From the NCBI GenBank assembly GCA_045541875.1, contig JAZQJX010000070.1, positions 1-7,413 on the forward strand: a stretch of 7,413 nt of DNA, read 5' to 3'. A model generated the notes under the pieces. That model was not told the DNA's origin. It saw only the letters and a list, made by a program, of their open reading frames with translations, and did not search any database. Source of the stretch: RGIG1828 sp045541875. GTDB taxonomy: Bacteria; Bacillota; Clostridia; UMGS1810. The stretch's first letter is position 1; every line of letters begins with the position of its first letter. This document shows, one piece after another, positions 1 through 6,999 of the stretch. The translations under genes were made by a program, and so were the position numbers.

Positions 1-1005
1 CACGTTGAATACGAAACAGCTGCAAGACACTATGCTCACGTTGACTGCCCGGGACATGCCGACTACGTTAAAAACATGATCACCGGTGCTGCTCAGATGG
101 ACGGTGCAATCCTCGTTGTATCATCTGCTGATGGTCCTATGCCTCAGACAAGAGAACACATTCTTCTTGCTCGTCAGGTTGGTGTTCCCTATATCGTAGT
201 ATTCATGAACAAAGTTGACCAGGTTGACGATCCCGAACTTCTCGAACTCGTTGAAATGGAAATCAGAGATCTTCTCTCTGAATATGATTTCCCCGGTGAC
301 GATATTCCGATCGTTAAAGGTTCAGGTCTTGCAGTTCTCGAAAGTTCTTCAACAGATGCTGATGCTCCTGAATATGCTTGCATCAAAGAACTTATGGATG
401 CTGTAGATTCCTACATTCCTTCTCCCGAAAGAGACGCTGACAAACCCTTCATTATGCCTGTCGAAGACGTATTCTCTATCACAGGTCGTGGTACTGTTGC
501 TACAGGTAGAGTTGAAAGAGGTGTTGCTCACGTTGGTGATGAAGTAGAAATCGTTGGTCTCACAGACGAAAGCAGAAAGGTTGTTATCACAGGTCTCGAA
601 ATGTTCAGAAAACAGCTCGACGATGCTCAGGCTGGTGATAACGTTGGTGCACTTCTCAGAGGTGTTCAGAGAAACGAAATCGAAAGAGGACAGGTTCTTG
701 CTAAACCCGGTTCCATCAACCCCCACACAGTATTCAAAGGCGAAGTTTACGTTCTTACCAAAGATGAAGGTGGACGTCACACACCTTTCTTCAATAACTA
801 CAGACCTCAGTTCTTCTTCAGAACAACTGACGTTACAGGCGTAATCAAACTCCCCGATGGTGTTGAAATGTGCATGCCCGGAGATAACGTAACAATGGAA
901 GTTGAACTTATCACTCCTATCGCTATCGAAGAAGGTCTCAGATTCGCTATCCGTGAAGGTGGCAGAACTGTAGGTTCCGGCGTTGTTTCCACAATCATTA
1001 AATAA
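1..1005 (+). CDS. tuf: Elongation factor Tu (EF-Tu), 5' end cut by window edge
   Basis: EF-Tu is the GTPase that carries aminoacyl-tRNA to the ribosomal A site in the cytosol. The frame is open from base 1, giving 334 residues ending in IIK before TAA. About 65 N-terminal residues (P-loop and switch I) lie outside the window. In window numbering the G3 motif DCPGH is at residues 15-19 (with the catalytic His), G4 NKVD is at 70-73 and G5 reads SGL at 108-110, where the family usually has SAL. Domain 2 begins near 150 (PVEDVFSITGRGTV). Domain 3 contains GGRHTPFFNNYRPQF and RFAIREGGRTVGSGVV. After G5 the loop is about five residues longer than in E. coli EF-Tu. Codon use is strongly biased (GTT, GGT, CTC/CTT, AGA) and the gene looks less A/T-rich than those downstream, as expected for a very highly expressed gene. 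It is probably the last gene of its operon, since a strong terminator follows 22 bases after the stop. Identity is certain from the whole-length match to the family. Confidence 0.99.
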   Translation, partial: HVEYETAARHYAHVDCPGHADYVKNMITGAAQMDGAILVVSSADGPMPQTREHILLARQVGVPYIVVFMNKVDQVDDPELLELVEMEIRDLLSEYDFPGDDIPIVKGSGLAVLESSSTDADAPEYACIKELMDAVDSYIPSPERDADKPFIMPVEDVFSITGRGTVATGRVERGVAHVGDEVEIVGLTDESRKVVITGLEMFRKQLDDAQAGDNVGALLRGVQRNEIERGQVLAKPGSINPHTVFKGEVYVLTKDEGGRHTPFFNNYRPQFFFRTTDVTGVIKLPDGVEMCMPGDNVTMEVELITPIAIEEGLRFAIREGGRTVGSGVVSTIIK

Positions 1006-1026
1006 TTTAATTTAATATTAAATTTC

Positions 1027-1060
1027 AAATCAGCCATTGCTTTGCAATGGCTGATTTTTT
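1027..1060 (+). terminator. Rho-independent terminator of tuf
   Basis: A perfect 14-bp stem, 1027-1040 pairing with 1044-1057, has a TTT loop and runs directly into T residues (TTTTTT at 1055-1060). It lies 22 bases after the tuf stop codon. It should end tuf transcription efficiently and insulate it from the next unit. Confidence 0.95.
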
Positions 1061-1070
1061 GCTGTATAGG

Positions 1071-1127
1071 AAATTACGCAGAATTTAGTTCGCGAGATAA
1101 GATGTATATCAAATTACGCTCGCGACT
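1071..1127. repeat. Direct-repeat plus inverted-repeat element in the tuf downstream spacer
   Basis: The nonamer AAATTACGC occurs at 1071-1079 and again at 1111-1119, 40 bases apart. Overlapping this, AGTTCGCGAG (1087-1096) is nearly complementary to CTCGCGACT (1119-1127), with a single bulged T, and encloses a 22-base A/T-rich loop. The CGCG-rich arms stand out from the A/T-rich surroundings. No open reading frame or promoter is evident. It could be a dispersed palindromic (REP/MITE-like) repeat or the remnant of a small transcribed element. A copy number elsewhere in the genome would decide, and that cannot be seen here. Confidence 0.5.
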
Positions 1128-1154
1128 CAGGCTGCAGGCTCAGCCTGCTTTTTT
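1128..1154 (+). terminator. Second terminator-like hairpin after tuf
   Basis: Two overlapping stems can form: CAGGCTG (1128-1134) with CAGCCTG (1141-1147), a 7-bp stem with a 6-base loop, or GCAGGC (1134-1139) with GCCTGC (1143-1148), which directly abuts six T residues (1149-1154). It sits about 70 bases beyond the main tuf terminator and just upstream of the next promoter. It is probably a back-up terminator, or the terminator of a short transcript starting in the spacer. Confidence 0.75.
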
Positions 1155-1177
1155 GTATATTTTATGTGATGATTGGT

Positions 1178-1206
1178 TTGACACAGAAGTAAAATAAGTG
1201 TATAAT
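1178..1206 (+). promoter_or_regulatory. Consensus sigma-A promoter for the EEP-recD2-comF-ABC-F unit
   Basis: The -35 box TTGACA (1178-1183) and -10 box TATAAT (1201-1206) are both perfect consensus and separated by exactly 17 bases. Transcription should start near 1213, giving a leader of about 45 bases with AGGAGG at 1245-1250, seven bases before the ATG at 1258. No operator palindrome is obvious over the core promoter, which suggests constitutive expression. No other promoter of this quality is visible before the rRNA promoters. Confidence 0.9.
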
Positions 1207-1257
1207 TATAATGGTATTATTTTGGCAATTTAAAATGGAATTTCAGGAGGGCTAAAA

Positions 1258-1959
1258 ATGAAAATAATGACATTCAACACTCAGCATTGCTCGAATTTCT
1301 ATACCGGCGATTTTGATTATGATCTTATGGCAGACACCATAAATAAATGTGAAGCAGACATTGTCGGCTTAAATGAAATGCGCGGAAAAGGTATTGGAGA
1401 AAACAATGTGAGCCAGGTTGAGATTTTGTCACAACTCACCTGCCTGAAACACTGCTATTTTGCAAAGGCAATAGATGTGAATGGGGAATATCCCTACGGA
1501 AATGGTCTTATTTCAAGATACCCCATCATAAGCGCAGAAACTATTATGATTCCGGACCCCTGCATAAAGTCAGGAGAAAATTACTATGAGACAAGATGTC
1601 TTTTGAAAGCAAAACTTGAAAACGGCATAACAGTTTTAGTCACCCATTTCGGTCTGAATTTTGATGAACAGGAAAATGCGGTGCATACTGTCCTTGAAAA
1701 TTTTTCGGGTGAAAAATGTATTCTTATGGGGGATTTCAATGCGAAGCCCGATAATGAAGTGCTGAAACCTCTGTATGAAAAAATGAAAGATGCAGGCGAG
1801 TTCATCAAAGGGAACAGTTTCACCTTCCCGTCTGACTCTCCTGAAAGAAAAATAGATTATATTTTTGTATCACCCGACATTGAAATTCTTCAGGCGCAAA
1901 TCCCCGATATTGTGGCGTCTGACCACAGACCTCACACAGCAACGGTAAATATTATTTAG
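1258..1959 (+). CDS. Endonuclease/exonuclease/phosphatase (EEP) superfamily protein
   Basis: This 233-residue protein carries the EEP (DNase I/exonuclease III-like) metal-dependent phosphoesterase fold from end to end. Visible active-site elements in order are Asn7 in MTFNTQH, Glu40 in DIVGLNE (metal ligand), the GNGLISRYPI strand at 81-90, His130 in VTHFG, Asp159 and Asn161 in MGDFNAKP, Asp200 in KIDYIFVS, and the terminal Asp222-His223 of SDHRP. All expected catalytic positions are present, so the enzyme is probably active. There is no signal peptide or membrane segment, pointing to the cytosol. At this length it is a minimal single-domain member. The superfamily includes DNA-repair nucleases, sphingomyelinases and inositol phosphatases, and the substrate cannot be read from motifs. 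The recD2 neighbour makes a nucleic-acid role reasonable but this is inference. The start at 1258 is chosen over ATG 1267 because AGGAGG lies seven bases upstream. No terminator is visible in the 65-base gap to the next gene. Confidence 0.9.
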   Translation: MKIMTFNTQHCSNFYTGDFDYDLMADTINKCEADIVGLNEMRGKGIGENNVSQVEILSQLTCLKHCYFAKAIDVNGEYPYGNGLISRYPIISAETIMIPDPCIKSGENYYETRCLLKAKLENGITVLVTHFGLNFDEQENAVHTVLENFSGEKCILMGDFNAKPDNEVLKPLYEKMKDAGEFIKGNSFTFPSDSPERKIDYIFVSPDIEILQAQIPDIVASDHRPHTATVNII

Positions 1960-2024
1960 CAATTGAATAGTACTCTGACGGCTAAAAAAACACACAAAAT
2001 ATGTAACAGAAAGGAGGCTGCCCT

Positions 2025-4241
2025 GTGGCACATACAGAATATGAAAAAATAACCGGAACCGTTGAAACAGTAATCTTTTCAAATGAAGAAAATGGCTACA
2101 CCGTGGCAGCCATTGAAACGCCTGAATTTAATTTTGTTGCCGTTGGAACAATGTTCGGAATAGGTGAAGGAGAAAAGGTTGTCCTCACAGGCTCGTGGAC
2201 AAATCATCCGACCTACGGACAGCAGTTTAAAACAGAGATGTATGAAAAGTGCCTGCCTACAAGTGTTGAAGAAATCAATAAATATCTTTCATCAGGCATA
2301 TTAAAAGGTGTCAGAAAGGCAACAGCGCAAAAGATTATAGAACGGTTTGGCGAAAAAAGCCTTGAAGTTATTGCAAAAGAGCCTATTAAACTTTCACAGA
2401 TAAAAGGTATTTCAAAAGATAAGGCAATAAGCATCGGCGAAAGTTATGCCACGCAAATTGGTACATCAGAACTTTTTATCTTTCTTCAGAATTTCGGGAT
2501 TTCCTCAAATGTGTGTATGAAAATATATAAAAAACACAGCATATTTTCAAAAGAAGTGATAATGGATAACCCATACATCCTCTGCGATTCCGATTATGGC
2601 GTAAGTTTTAAAAAAGCAGATGAAATTGCACAGAAAAATTCAATTTCACCCGACAGCCAAAAGAGAATATGTGCAGGTCTCATATACACTTTAGGATATA
2701 TGAGACAGTTTGGTCACACCTATCTTCCTGAAAAAACTCTCATCCAATATGCAAGTGAACTTCTTGGCGTTTTGCCTGATTCAATGAAGGGACACGTGGA
2801 CTATCTTTGCGAAAGTATGACTTTCGTCAGGGAAAAAAGAAAAGAATATGATGCAATATATCTTTTTGAATATTATAATTACGAAAAATATGTGTCTGAA
2901 AAGATTGTCCGCCTTGCAAAAACCAGATATGCACCGGACGTTGATAATATAGAAAAACAAATTGATATAGCCGAGATAAAAAGCGGTCTGAAATTTGCAC
3001 CGCTTCAGCGGTCTGCCATAAGGCTTTGCGCAAGAGAGAGCGTAATGGTAATAACAGGAGGTCCGGGAACAGGTAAAACAACCATCATAAATGCCATAAT
3101 AGACATAATGAAATCCGTCAGACTCAAAGTTGTCCTCACTGCACCGACAGGCAGAGCAGCAAAGAGGATGAGTCAGGTTTGTGGTATGGAGGCAAAAACA
3201 ATTCACCGCCTTCTGGAAGTGAGTTTTTCAGAGGGTGAAGAGATCAACTGTGGGTTTGATGAGACCAATCCAATAGATGCAGATGTAATTATTGTGGACG
3301 AAATGTCTATGGTAGATATCGTACTTATGGATTCATTTCTTCATGCGGTGAGACCGGGAACAAGGGTGATTCTTGTGGGAGACTCAAATCAGTTACCCTC
3401 CGTTGGGCCGGGAAATGTTTTAAAGGATATAATAGACAGCGGTGTGGTAAGTGTTATAAAACTCAGCGATATTTTCCGCCAGTCGGATTCCGGGATGATT
3501 GTATATAATGCCCACGAAGTGAATCAGGGAAGATATCCCGTTTGTAATACAGAAAACAGTGACTTTTATATGAAAAGATGCCGTCTGCCTGAAGAGGGCG
3601 TCGAATATATATGCCAGCTTTGCATATCAAGACTTAAAAAGACCTATGGCTATGAACCTTTTGATATTCAGGTGCTTTCCCCAACCAAAAAGGGAATCGC
3701 AGGAGTGAATAATCTTAATAAAGTTCTTCAAAAACTTATAAACCCGCCATCAGTCCGTAAGAGGGAAAAAACTTATGGAGACACAATATTTCGTGAAGGC
3801 GACAAGGTTATGCAGATTAAAAATAACTATGACATAGAATGGACAAACACCGAAAGTAATTATCTTGGAAGCGGAATATTTAACGGTGATGTGGGATATG
3901 TGAGCGAAATCAATACGGATTTTTCCACGCTGACAGTAATATTTGATGATAAAAAAGTCACATACGGATTCTCTGATCTTTCGGAACTGAGCCTTGCCTA
4001 CAGTATCACCGTTCACAAAAGTCAGGGCAGTGAGTTCCCCGTTGTGATAATGCCGATGTTCCCGGCACCGGGAATGCTTCTTAACCGAAATCTTTTTTAC
4101 ACGGGAATAACAAGAGCAAAGGAACTTGTTGTTCTTGTGGGAGATGAGGGTATTATGGAAAAAATGGTAGATAATGACCGTGAAGATAAGAGATATTCAG
4201 GACTTATGGAGAAGTTAAAGGATGAGTATACAGGCTATTAA
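2025..4241 (+). CDS. recD2: RecD2-type ATP-dependent 5'-3' DNA helicase
   Basis: RecD2 is a stand-alone superfamily 1B helicase that unwinds DNA 5' to 3'. It is linked to DNA repair and replication-fork maintenance in bacteria that use AddAB rather than RecBCD. The 738 residues match the usual family length. An N-terminal OB-like domain (about 1-75) is followed by helix-hairpin-helix repeats (SGILKGVRKATAQKI near 90-104 and LSQIKGISKDKA near 123-134). The motor then shows a Q-motif Gln328, Walker A GGPGTGKTT at 345-353, motif Ia TAPTGRAAKRM at 372-382, Walker B VDEMSM at 424-429, motif III GDSNQLPSVGPG at 452-463, the FRQ arginine at 485, LSPTKKG at 551-557, motif V VHKSQGSEFP at 663-672 and motif VI TGITRAKE with Arg697. 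All catalytic residues are intact. The start is GTG, supported by AAAGGAGG (2010-2017) seven bases upstream. The 3' end overlaps the comF-like gene by 20 bases. Confidence 0.97.
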   Translation: MAHTEYEKITGTVETVIFSNEENGYTVAAIETPEFNFVAVGTMFGIGEGEKVVLTGSWTNHPTYGQQFKTEMYEKCLPTSVEEINKYLSSGILKGVRKATAQKIIERFGEKSLEVIAKEPIKLSQIKGISKDKAISIGESYATQIGTSELFIFLQNFGISSNVCMKIYKKHSIFSKEVIMDNPYILCDSDYGVSFKKADEIAQKNSISPDSQKRICAGLIYTLGYMRQFGHTYLPEKTLIQYASELLGVLPDSMKGHVDYLCESMTFVREKRKEYDAIYLFEYYNYEKYVSEKIVRLAKTRYAPDVDNIEKQIDIAEIKSGLKFAPLQRSAIRLCARESVMVITGGPGTGKTTIINAIIDIMKSVRLKVVLTAPTGRAAKRMSQVCGMEAKTIHRLLEVSFSEGEEINCGFDETNPIDADVIIVDEMSMVDIVLMDSFLHAVRPGTRVILVGDSNQLPSVGPGNVLKDIIDSGVVSVIKLSDIFRQSDSGMIVYNAHEVNQGRYPVCNTENSDFYMKRCRLPEEGVEYICQLCISRLKKTYGYEPFDIQVLSPTKKGIAGVNNLNKVLQKLINPPSVRKREKTYGDTIFREGDKVMQIKNNYDIEWTNTESNYLGSGIFNGDVGYVSEINTDFSTLTVIFDDKKVTYGFSDLSELSLAYSITVHKSQGSEFPVVIMPMFPAPGMLLNRNLFYTGITRAKELVVLVGDEGIMEKMVDNDREDKRYSGLMEKLKDEYTGY

Positions 4242-4935
4242 TATTCTGAGGCGTGTAAAGGAAGTTATATATGATATTTTCTGGCCAAAAAAGTGCATTA
4301 AATGTAACAAAATAATTTCCCTCGGGAAGAAAGAAGCAATATGCCGTAAATGTGAGGCGGGAGTATTGATGAATTCTTCTGTTGTGATTGAGCCTGACAG
4401 ATATTTCGAGGAAGTAAACTGTGCACTTCCTTATGAGGATTATGTGCGAAAATATATGATAGATTATAAATTTCATTCCTACAAATATCTTAGCCATGCT
4501 TTTGCAAAAGCCATTGAAAAGATTGTGGAAGGAAGAGAATTTCTTGACACCCATAAAATCATATGCCCTGTTCCCATACACCATATGAGAGACAGGGAAT
4601 ATAATCAGTCTCTTCTCATAGCAAGGGAACTTTCAGAAAAGTTTTCTCTTGAACTTTGTCCTGATCTTCTCATAAAAACAAAGAACATAAAACCCATGAG
4701 TTCCATGGGCTATGCCATGAGGTACGCATCGGTCACGGGGGTGGTGGATTTCAACCTCAGATATGATGTGTACGGCAAAAACGTTATTTTGGTTGATGAC
4801 ATATATACCACAGGTTCAACTGCGGATGAATGTGCAAAAATTCTCAGAATGCACGGATGTGAAAATGTGATTGTTCTGACATCCTGCTACAGAGACCCGA
4901 CAAAAGGAGATGTTTATTTTGCCGATGCAGATTAA
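4222..4935 (+). CDS. ComF family protein (phosphoribosyltransferase-like)
   Basis: ComF/ComFC-type proteins join an N-terminal zinc finger to a type I phosphoribosyltransferase fold. ComFC is needed for DNA uptake in naturally competent bacteria, but its reaction is unsettled and many carriers are not known to be competent. The 237 residues show the finger Cys25-x2-Cys28 and Cys41-x2-Cys44, the CPVPIHHMRDREYNQS stretch at 115-130 (the family's R-x-x-N-Q region), and the PRPP-binding loop VILVDDIYTTGST at 188-200 with its two acidic residues. Two usually conserved positions differ: the Gln of the family's T-x-P-Q is Met160 and the Asn of R-x-x-N-V is Ser171. The start overlaps the end of recD2 by 20 bases in another frame. 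A weak GGAG at 4208-4211 lies ten bases upstream, so translation probably relies on coupling. The next in-frame Met (50) would remove the zinc finger. Linkage of recD2-like and comF-like genes is, to my knowledge, common in clostridia. Confidence 0.93.
   Translation: MSIQAINILRRVKEVIYDIFWPKKCIKCNKIISLGKKEAICRKCEAGVLMNSSVVIEPDRYFEEVNCALPYEDYVRKYMIDYKFHSYKYLSHAFAKAIEKIVEGREFLDTHKIICPVPIHHMRDREYNQSLLIARELSEKFSLELCPDLLIKTKNIKPMSSMGYAMRYASVTGVVDFNLRYDVYGKNVILVDDIYTTGSTADECAKILRMHGCENVIVLTSCYRDPTKGDVYFADAD
4902..4909 (+). promoter_or_regulatory. Ribosome binding site deciding the ABC-F start
   Basis: AAAAGGAG inside the 3' end of the comF-like gene is the only good Shine-Dalgarno near the ABC-F start. 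It directly abuts ATG 4910, leaving no spacer, so that codon is unlikely to be used. It is 9 bases before an in-frame TTG at 4919 (ideal spacing) and 15 bases before ATG 4925 (long). The choice is therefore between TTG 4919 and ATG 4925. Confidence 0.7.
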
Positions 4936-6835
4936 TTCACTGTCCAAAAGTTTTGGGGTGGACGTGATTCTGGAAAATATAAATATGAATATTGCCGACA
5001 ACGAAAAGATTGGACTAATCGGTGCAAACGGTGCGGGAAAAACAACACTTCTTCGCATAATTGCAGGGGAACTTGGTTATGACACAGGTTCCATATTCAC
5101 TCCCAAAGATTCTGAAATAGGATTTTTAAAGCAAAATGCTGTGGAAGATACTTCAGACACTATGTGGGAAAATATAATGAGCCTTTTTTCTCATCTCACA
5201 TCATATGAAGAAGAAATGAGAAATCTTGAATTGAAAATGTCCGATGAGTCCCTCGGAGAGGAAGAGCATCAGAATGTTATGGATGCATACTCAAGGGTGT
5301 CAGCGTTATATGAATCCGGCGGCGGATTTGAAATACAGACGAGAATAAACACAGTAATGAACGGAATGGGATTTGATTCTTTTGACCTTAAAACCACAAA
5401 AGTAAACACTTTAAGCGGAGGCGAAAAGACAAAATTTGCTTTTGCAAAAATACTTTTGAAAAATCCCGGTGTGCTTTTATTGGACGAGCCCACAAACCAT
5501 CTTGATTTCCGTACATTGCAGTGGCTTGAAGGATACCTCAAATCTTACAGGGGAATAATAATAGCGGTTTCCCATGACAGATATTTCCTTGACAGTATCT
5601 GCGATTCCATATATGAGATAGAAAGAAATAAATCAACAAAATATCCCGGCAACTACAGTGCATATCTTGATGAAAAAAAGAAGAACTATGAAACAGAACT
5701 TAAGCACTATGAAGAACAACAGGAAGAAATAAAAAGGCTTGAAGATTACGTTAATCGCAACAAGGTGAGAGCGTCAACCGCAAAAATGGCAAAAAGCAAA
5801 CAAAAGGCAATTGACCGCATTGAGGTTATGGAAAAACCTGTTCTTATGAATAAGGCATGCAGATTCACATTTGAAATGGACTATCCGTCATATAAGGATG
5901 TCCTTATAACAGAAAATCTTGAACTTAATGTAAATGCAGACGGAATTTTAAAAACCATTGCAAAAAATATCAATCTTGACATTAAACGCGGAGAAAAAGT
6001 TGCCATAATCGGTGCAAACGGCATAGGAAAATCCACACTTTTAAACACTCTTGTGGGAATAAACAACACCTATGGAGGCTCCTTTGAATTTGGAAGAAAC
6101 GTCGAACTCAGTTTCTATGACCAACAGCAAAGGCTTCTTCATGAAAAAAGCACAGTGCTTAACGAAATCTGGGACAGATTTCCCAGAATGGATGAATCAG
6201 AGGTGAGAACCCTTCTCGGGACGGTTCTTTTTACGGATGAAGATGTATTCAAAGAAGTTTCAAAACTTTCCGGCGGAGAAAGAGCAAGACTTATGATGCT
6301 TGTAATTATGATGGAAAGATCAAACACCCTTCTTCTTGACGAACCTACAAACCATCTTGACCTTTCATCAAAAGAGGCACTTGATGTGGCTGTAAAAGAT
6401 TTTGAAGGAACCGTCATACTCGTTTCCCATGACAGATACTTCCTTAATAAGACCGCAGATAAAATACTTGAAATGACATCTGACGGCATAAAATGCTATA
6501 ATGGTAACTATGATGATTATCTTGAGTATAAAAACAATTTCGCCCAAGGAACAAAAGAGACAGAAAAATCATCTGACAGTGCAAAAGATTATGAAACACA
6601 AAAACGCAGACAGGCAAATATAAAAAACCTTACAAAAAAACTGTCTCAGGCAGAAGAAAAAATCGAACAGGCAGAAAGTGAACTTTCACAGATAAAAGAT
6701 GAAATCACCCTTGCGGGAGCCGATTATGAAAGGGTGAAAGAACTCTTTGAAAAAAGCGAAAAATGTGAAGAAGAACTGAATAATTTGTATGAATTGTGGA
6801 ATAGTTTAAGTATAGACCTTGAAAACTGTCAATAA
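4925..6835 (+). CDS. ABC-F family ATPase (ribosome-associated, YdiF/Uup-like)
   Basis: ABC-F proteins are soluble twin-ATPase factors without membrane domains. They bind the ribosomal E site, and members serve in translation, ribosome assembly or antibiotic protection. From ATG 4925 the product has 636 residues. Domain 1 has Walker A GANGAGKTT at 33-41, a helical arm region around 90-135, signature LSGGEKTKF at 163-171 and Walker B LLLDEPTNHLD at 184-194 with Glu188. The charged interdomain linker is at about 235-315. Domain 2 has GANGIGKST at 363-371, LSGGERARL at 448-456 and a second LLLDEPTNHLD at 469-479 with Glu473. A C-terminal coiled coil (about 555-630) follows. This architecture and length resemble Firmicutes YdiF and E. 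coli Uup more than the short EttA or resistance types. No sign of an unusually long linker argues for resistance, though this is inference. The MQINSLSKSFG start fits family N termini. The gene overlaps the comF-like gene by 11 bases and is last in the unit. Confidence 0.96.
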   Translation: MQINSLSKSFGVDVILENINMNIADNEKIGLIGANGAGKTTLLRIIAGELGYDTGSIFTPKDSEIGFLKQNAVEDTSDTMWENIMSLFSHLTSYEEEMRNLELKMSDESLGEEEHQNVMDAYSRVSALYESGGGFEIQTRINTVMNGMGFDSFDLKTTKVNTLSGGEKTKFAFAKILLKNPGVLLLDEPTNHLDFRTLQWLEGYLKSYRGIIIAVSHDRYFLDSICDSIYEIERNKSTKYPGNYSAYLDEKKKNYETELKHYEEQQEEIKRLEDYVNRNKVRASTAKMAKSKQKAIDRIEVMEKPVLMNKACRFTFEMDYPSYKDVLITENLELNVNADGILKTIAKNINLDIKRGEKVAIIGANGIGKSTLLNTLVGINNTYGGSFEFGRNVELSFYDQQQRLLHEKSTVLNEIWDRFPRMDESEVRTLLGTVLFTDEDVFKEVSKLSGGERARLMMLVIMMERSNTLLLDEPTNHLDLSSKEALDVAVKDFEGTVILVSHDRYFLNKTADKILEMTSDGIKCYNGNYDDYLEYKNNFAQGTKETEKSSDSAKDYETQKRRQANIKNLTKKLSQAEEKIEQAESELSQIKDEITLAGADYERVKELFEKSEKCEEELNNLYELWNSLSIDLENCQ

Positions 6836-6868
6836 TGTGGAAAAATTGCCCAAAAATAAAATTTTGTG

Positions 6869-6897
6869 TTGACAACGCATACCGATTGTGATATATT
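6869..6897 (+). promoter_or_regulatory. rRNA operon promoter P1
   Basis: TTGACA (6869-6874), a 17-base spacer and TATATT (6892-6897), preceded by a TGN extended -10 (6889-6891), make a strong sigma-A promoter. An A/T-rich stretch (6841-6868) lies just upstream and may act as an UP element. The predicted start is near 6904. It is the upstream member of a tandem pair feeding the 16S gene, the usual arrangement for rrn operons. Confidence 0.85.
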
Positions 6898-6903
6898 AAT
6901 AAA

Positions 6904-6931
6904 GCACCACGAAAAACGGACAAACTGGTGC
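6904..6931 (+). repeat. Inverted repeat at the predicted P1 transcript start
   Basis: GCACCA (6904-6909) and TGGTGC (6926-6931) are perfect complements separated by 16 bases, at the position where P1 transcripts should begin and upstream of P2. It could be a 5' RNA hairpin or a protein-binding palindrome. Six base pairs with a long loop is modest, so function is uncertain. Confidence 0.45.
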
Positions 6932-6934
6932 AAG

Positions 6935-6993
6935 AAAATTTTTTAAAAAAATTAAAAAAAGTTCTTGACAATACGTTTTTTGTGTGGTATACT
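6935..6993 (+). promoter_or_regulatory. rRNA operon promoter P2 with A/T-rich UP-like tract
   Basis: TTGACA (6965-6970), a 17-base spacer and TATACT (6988-6993) with TGG just before the -10 form an extended -10 sigma-A promoter. An almost pure A/T tract with long A and T runs (about 6935-6960) occupies the UP-element position. The predicted start is near 7000, about 175 bases before 16S. Together with P1 this predicts very strong transcription. Confidence 0.92.
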
Positions 6994-6999
6994 TATCAA

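Noticed and set aside
349..780. 143-codon frame on the minus strand inside tuf
   Set aside because: It lies wholly antisense to a certain tuf gene, its product shows no recognisable domain, and its openness is explained by the biased codons of tuf.
1071..1154. T-box or riboswitch controlling the EEP gene
   Set aside because: The consensus promoter (1178-1206) is downstream of these hairpins, so they are not part of the EEP leader, and no T-box or riboswitch core motif is seen.
2781..3206. Minus-strand frame of 141 codons inside recD2
   Set aside because: It is antisense to conserved helicase motifs including Walker A, and its Cys/Tyr/Phe-rich composition is typical of a shadow frame.
4204..4584. 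Minus-strand frame of 126 codons across the recD2/comF junction
   Set aside because: Antisense to two well-supported genes, with no recognisable motif and no promoter seen.
4910..4924. ATG 4910 as the ABC-F start
   Set aside because: The ribosome binding site ends at the base before this ATG, leaving no spacer, and the extra residues MFILP are atypical for the family.
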